Assembly: GCF_026212465.1 (NCBI RefSeq)
Contig: NC_080061.1
Coordinates: 19,403,971-19,467,970, forward strand
Length of the DNA stretch: 64,000 bases
Direction: 5' to 3'
Source: Amaranthus tricolor
Taxonomy: Eukaryota; Streptophyta; Magnoliopsida; Caryophyllales; Amaranthaceae
The notes below the pieces were generated by a model. The model saw only the letters and a list, made by a program, of their open reading frames with translations. It searched no databases and was not told where the DNA came from. A program made the position numbers and the translations under genes. Of the stretch, positions 58,325-64,000 are shown in pieces; position 1 is the stretch's first letter, and each line of letters opens with the position of its first letter.

Positions 58325-58911
58325 TATAATTTACAGAGCATATATAACAAAACAGATTACTCTAATGTTTAGAATTATTAAAAACAACATAAGCATGATC
58401 AGAGCATTCAAATTAATTCATAGAAGTTCATAGCTTATGTTTTTAAAATAAACCTAAAACTAATCAACATAAATTACCAAGATACTTAGTGTTACCAATT
58501 TAGAATAGACAAAATTATAACTAATCAGAGCATATATTCATGAATTTTATCAGAGCATACATTTCAAATCAAATGTAAACATATCAGAGCACAAATCATG
58601 AACATAAAATTATCAAATCATCAGAGCATATATATACTTCCTTATCAGTGCATTATAACTGTTTCAACAAGTTTCACCATTAAAAAAAATTCAGAGTATG
58701 TTGATTAGAGCTTCATAATGTATTAAAGCATAGAGCACTATAACTGTTTCAACCATATTCAGTTTCAGAGCATTACATTCAGAATATGTTAAAGCAACAT
58801 CAGAGCATGTAACTCAACTCAAAGAATTTCAGAATGAATCAGAACATCAGAGCATGTATATGTTCATGAATATGTTGATCATTCAGAGCAATTGTTAGAA
58901 AATCAGAGCAT
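58325..58911. repeat. Clustered 9-bp word tcagagcat in the SIRE-type untranslated region
   Basis: Exact or near copies of tcagagcat occur at 58399, 58525, 58550, 58584 (tcagagcac), 58621, 58765, 58800, 58847, 58883 (tcagagcaa) and 58903, with weaker forms near 58335, 58643, 58703 and 58731. Spacing is commonly 20-47 bp. The DNA between copies is not repeated, so this is a spaced-word array and not a simple satellite. Confidence 0.7.
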
Positions 58912-59435
58912 GCTGCTTTCCTTAGGTAAAACAATCAGATGGTTCTGAACTAATTCATAACTCAAACATACCATTTAAGTTTGTGCAATTATTCCCCCTT
59001 TTGACATCATTTAAAAAGGAGAGGAGCTTTCATACCAGAACACTAACTATATAAGTATAGCAATTAAAAAGGTAAGCAAGTAGAAGCAGTGATGAAAAGA
59101 AAATACTGAACAATGCAATTAATATATGCAAAAGTTTAATTGTCACAGACTATAGTGCAACAGTTTAAAAAAAAGATTGTATCATAATACATTATGTACC
59201 CAAATTGGTACACCCAAAAATATTAATGTAAATTGTTTGTTTGATAAAGTGAAGCATCATGAGGAAAATACAAAAAGGAGATGGATTAAACAACAGGTTC
59301 GTCTTCGTCTACATACTCAGTTTGCACCTCCACTGTGTCAAGCTTGGCACTGAGACGAGTCTTCATTTGTGTAAGATGATCAGAGAGTGATGCAAAGATG
59401 ACGCATACTTCATCTTGAAAACAATGAAATTGAGA

Positions 59436-60170
59436 CTAAAGAACCTGCAATTTATCAAGGATAGGATCGGTAGAAACTGAGGGATTAGCAAAATCAGTGA
59501 AACACAGACCTGGTGAGTTAGATGTGGTGGTTGGTGGTGGTGTACATGGAATAGGTGAAGGTGGTGATGGAATGTGTGGTGAAGGTGGTGCATCAGGTTT
59601 TGGTGAAGGAGTTGTCTGTTTAGGCTCACAGGAGGTGTGTGTGGAGGAGTCATCATCCAAACTAACCACAGGACGTTTCCTCTTTGAAGCAAGCCTAATA
59701 CTTTTTCTTTGTTTGACAAAGGGCTCCTTCTTTGTTGGCATCCAGACTTCCTCATCACTAGAAGTATCATCATCTAGGTCCTCATCTTCCTCTTCTTTTG
59801 AAATTTCCCCCTTACTTCCAGCTTCTTCATGTTCCCCTTTTGAAACAACCTTTGCCCCATCATTTGTGGCAGTTGGAACAGGCTGATGATCCTCTTTTTC
59901 TTTTTCTTTTTCATCTTCTTTTTCTTTTCCCTCATCCTGTTCTTTTTCTTCTCCTTCATCCTTATCCTCTTCTGAGTTTTCTTCCTCTACATCCTCGTTG
60001 GAAATTTCCTCCAAAATCCCTTTTTCTGAAACTCTAAGGTGCAAATTGTCAAGGCATTTGACACCTATTTTGTTATTAAGACTCATGGGTTCGTAAGCTG
60101 TCCAACAGGACTCCAAACTTCTTGAAAATCGATGTTAATAAACCTCCGTATCCTGTCATAAACTTCTTCT
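59436..60170 (-). pseudogene. env-like ORF remnant of the SIRE-type element
   Basis: The frame begins with a family word (YGGLLTSIFKKFGVLLDS) near 60145-60090, then shifts into the 226-residue ORF 60116-59436. That ORF shows a VKCLDNLHLRVSEKG-type stretch, a long Glu/Lys/Asp-rich region (about residues 40-75), a basic KQRKSIRLASKRK motif and a Pro-rich C-terminus (about residues 165-205). In SIRE-type Copia elements an env-like ORF of unknown function lies here, between pol and the 3' LTR. The N-terminal part is lost at the junction with repeat copy B. I do not claim any envelope activity. Confidence 0.6.
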
Positions 60171-62166
60171 CTAGGTGACCTTCACTCCACGATTCCCACG
60201 CGATCAATAACCTGCAAAAATATAATACAAAAAAAAGACAAGGGAAAAACTCTCAAAATCAGGAAATTGAGTAATTCCAACTTCATCCCTAAAACATTTA
60301 AGTTTAAAAATAATAGTTTAAGAAAATAAATTATAATCGAGTTGAAAATAATTTTAGAAAATAATATATAGTTGAGTTTAAAAAGAAATTTGTGTAAACA
60401 ATTTAATATCACATCAACCAATTAATTAATTTGATAGTCAATAATGATAAACATGTATGCCCAATTATTAATTTGAGGGAACGTGAACGCCAGTAGGCCG
60501 AGGCTTTACCCCTATACCTACTTCATCAAGAGGTCGTCACCCCAAATAATTCATCAAGGCCAGTAGAGTAGTCTCAGGTAACCCTAGTGTGCACACCCCT
60601 TATACTTGAATCACAACAAATAAAAGGAAGACCAAACATCGTATCAAGTAGCAGAAATAATAATATATCGGCAGATATACTAACCAAACAGGGCAACATG
60701 TTCATCACTCTTAAACTTGGATCACAACAAATATAAGTGCTTCATTTCCCCCGTGTTTCACTTTACGTGGTATAGTATATTTCGGTAATAAGTCGCGAGC
60801 ACATAATTATATAGTCAAACACACATTATATATTTTATTTTAAGATCATAAATTTTCCCAAGAAAATATATCTCAATAATATCCAATTGTAATCTCATTT
60901 TCCAAAACACTATTTTAATATCAATTGGTGGCAACAGGATTTAATATCATAAATATTTCAAAATTAACCGCATTTAAAAATAGTCATTATCAAAATAATA
61001 ATAATATAAATTTCATCAAAATAATAGTATTATAAATTAAATATGTAACAAATTAGTAGTAATATGACTTGAGAATTAAAAAATATAAAGTATATTATCA
61101 TACAAAATCACACATCCCAATTAAACACATTAAATTATTACTTAGCACATAATACTAACGGGATAATCCTGATTGGATGGACATTGAGAATTACCTTGTC
61201 AAGAAATCCTAGATAATGAACATATGCTCCTAGTAATCCTTGTCTATGAATCCGATGTCTACATGATATAATAATATATCTCAAATTAATACCCCAATCA
61301 ACCCAATTGAAATAAATAAATTAAAAGGCTTTTTTTCATTTTATATAATTTATTTAAAAAGGTAGTTTTAAAATGTAATTAAAAATTCTAAGAGTAGTGT
61401 ATATGGCTTTGTTTTTTTAAAGAAAAGGAGAAAGATTTAAAATAAAATAAATAAAAGGATTTGAAAAAAGAAAAACGAAAAATAATAGAATTTTTTTATA
61501 CAAAAGTATGATAAAGTGAAAATTAAAGGTATGGGATGGATTTGTAAAACCCACTGTATAACTAAAGAGGAGAAAAAAGGGAGGGAAGAAGCGAGAGGAG
61601 AAAGGGAGAAGGAAGAAGAGGGCTGGCCGACACTCCGGGGGTCGCCGTCATACGTCGAAAACTACTCCGGGGGCTAACGTGCTGCCAGAAAATGGTAATG
61701 TGGGAAAATAAAATTTTCACTTTTTTTTAATTTAAAAGATGGATATTTTCAATTTGAAAGTAGTAGCATAAATTTTTAGATTTTGAACATGAAAGCTCAT
61801 AACAAATGGATGAAATACATACCTTAAATCCCAAAATTTTGCCCTTTACTTCTGTAGATTTAAGTAGTTAGATGATGAAGTAAGTAGGTTATAAGAGAAA
61901 AAGAGAGTATGAATGATAAATGAAAGTATGAATTAACATAAGAGTAAATTAGTTTAATTTATAGTCATGTCCCAATTTAAATTTCACTTTTAGTTGTAAG
62001 AATTATTTAGTTGTTAACTTTTATTAAATTATTTTATAGTGGTTTAGCATTACATTTATTTCTTATCAGAGAAAGATGTGGCGGTAACGGTCTCATTATT
62101 AGGCTTTGGTTTATGCTTTTTCTTAAAATACTTTTTAGGATTGGACCTAATTATTAGGGTGTTACA
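60168..62166 (+). repeat. Retroelement-derived repeat, copy B, ending as an LTR
   Basis: 60168-60734 matches copy A (4827-5385) on the same strand. The right end 61950-62166 resembles the reverse complement of 4557-4815 and finishes GGGTGTTACA, an LTR-like end directly followed by a primer site. Between them (60735-61950) is AT-rich sequence with a GC-rich block at 61610-61700. No coding sequence was seen. Confidence 0.6.
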
Positions 62167-62169
62167 AAG

Positions 62170-62181
62170 TGATATCAGAGC
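62170..62181 (+). other. Primer binding site, initiator-Met type
   Basis: TGATATCAGAGC has 11 of 12 matches to the TGGTATCAGAGC primer site. It lies 3 bp after the ...TTACA end at 62166, so an LTR ends there on the plus strand. Confidence 0.8.
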
Positions 62182-62340
62182 AACCCTGTGACCGTGACTC
62201 ATTGTGTATTCAGCGCACCTAGCGGGGGAAAAGATCCTGAAACTACGATGCAACGAGGATGTTGTATTCCTAACTGGGGGTGAGTGTGATACCCCAGATT
62301 TAGCATGAATAAAATGGATTGATAAACTACTCATAACAAC

Positions 62341-62455
62341 AAGGTGCATCTTCTTTCCATGGGAGCCTATTTGCTAAGAACTCCACAACTAAGCGTGCTT
62401 GGTGGGGAGCACTCTTAGGATGGGTGACCTCTTGGGAAGTTTTCCCGGGTGCACA
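62341..62455 (+). pseudogene. 5S rRNA-derived segment
   Basis: 62376-62453 aligns well with the 3' two-thirds of plant 5S rRNA: agaactcc, the A-box aagcgtgcttgg (62391-62402) and the C-box taggatgggtgacctc (62416-62431) followed by ttgggaagt. The A- and C-boxes, which bind TFIIIA/Pol III factors, are unchanged, while the flanking part (62341-62375) is only weakly 5S-like. It is not a functional 5S gene because the 5' third is lost. It sits inside an LTR-like start. Confidence 0.8.
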
Positions 62456-62608
62456 CGAGTGAGGCCAAAGTGCACTGAAAAGACTTGTGTTGTTCTTTGG
62501 GACCAGTCTACAATCTCCATAAGTAGTCACAAGTGGTCCGTTGGGCCGAACGGTTATAAAAATCAACCATACCCACCTACCCAGCCGTGTAAGTGTAGGA
62601 GTTGGCCA

Positions 62609-62680
<72 letters not shown>
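62609..62680. repeat. (ATT)n microsatellite
   Basis: About 24 uninterrupted copies of a three-base AT-only unit. The apparent Ile/Leu-rich ORFs across it are artefacts. Confidence 0.95.

Positions 62681-64000
<1,320 letters not shown>

Larger units (their letters stand above)
57150..60170 (-). mobile_element. SIRE/Maximus-type Copia element, 3' part
   Basis: On the minus strand the order is an env-like ORF (60170 to 59436), a long untranslated stretch (59435 to 58199), a polypurine-type end (CATCAAAAAGGGAGAATT) and a 3' LTR starting TGTTAGCTCT at 58198. The phrase 'catcatcaaaaag' plus a G-run before the LTR is a known mark of SIRE-type Copia elements. Everything upstream of the env-like ORF (gag-pol) is missing: at about 60170 the sequence switches abruptly to repeat copy B. 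Confidence 0.65.
62167..62610 (+). mobile_element. Cassandra-like TRIM fragment carrying 5S rRNA-derived sequence
   Basis: After the primer site there is only a 118-bp internal stretch, ending in a purine-rich tract (gggggtgag, 62276-62284). An LTR-like start TGTGATACCCC follows at 62285, and about 90 bp further lies a 5S rRNA-like segment. Cassandra elements are known short LTR elements with a 5S domain in each LTR and almost no internal region. Here the upstream LTR (ending 62166) shows no 5S segment, so the structure is atypical, perhaps a recombinant. The right LTR end is not found. Confidence 0.6.

Noticed and set aside
59774..60037. Lys/Glu-rich and Leu/Phe-rich ORFs overlapping 59774-60037
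   Set aside because: Frame shadows of the acidic stretch in the env-like ORF.
62341..62455. Functional 5S rRNA gene
   Set aside because: Only the 3' two-thirds is 5S-like; the 5' third and a T-run terminator directly after the gene are missing.

Overview
The window is nuclear DNA from a flowering plant, most likely a eudicot. It is AT-rich, carries many plant-type retroelements, has short GT-AG introns, and contains one large intron-rich gene of the plant CLU/FRIENDLY family. The species cannot be fixed from the sequence alone.

Layout. 1-4503: 5' part of an Athila-type Gypsy element on the minus strand (LTR 2907-4503, tRNA-Asp-like primer site, decayed gag and protease); it runs off the left edge. 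4557-8040: LTR-like non-coding repeat sequence. 8040-18245: decayed L1-type LINE on the minus strand, split by an almost complete chromovirus-type Gypsy element (11055-17244) with two 826-bp LTRs and an exact 5-bp target duplication (TGTTT). 18248-22985: an old, strongly diverged tandem array with a period of about 160-190 bp, itself invaded by a ~700-bp Helitron-like element and a LINE 3' end. 22986-24750: AT-rich spacer.

24754-53330 (minus strand) is the only intact cellular gene I can support: the plant clustered-mitochondria protein FRIENDLY (FMT). I traced 28 coding exons whose splice phases all agree. They sum to 4,230 nt, or 1,409 residues plus stop, close to the known length of plant FMT. 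A 5'-UTR exon and a ~2-kb UTR intron precede the ATG, and telo-box motifs lie at the promoter. Its introns hold MITE-like foldbacks, a hAT-like element, an RTE-type LINE fragment, tandem duplications and a decayed PPR gene fragment.

53420-64000 is again repetitive: a 5'-truncated LINE with an RNase H domain (54027-54954); the 3' part of a SIRE/Maximus-type Copia element on the minus strand (57150-60170) with an env-like ORF, an untranslated region peppered with a 9-bp word and a 3' LTR; a second copy of the repeat seen at 4827-5385 (60168-60734); an initiator-Met primer site followed within 118 bp by an LTR-like start carrying a 5S rRNA-derived promoter (62167-62610, Cassandra-like); then (ATT)n and a >500-bp (AT)n tract to the right edge.

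Overall this is one housekeeping gene in a retroelement-rich neighbourhood. I found no clearly new gene system. The most unusual structures are the diverged satellite, the Gypsy ORF reading through its polypurine tract into the 3' LTR, the 5S-derived LTR piece, and the short-word repeat in the SIRE-like element. Identities and ages are by-eye estimates.
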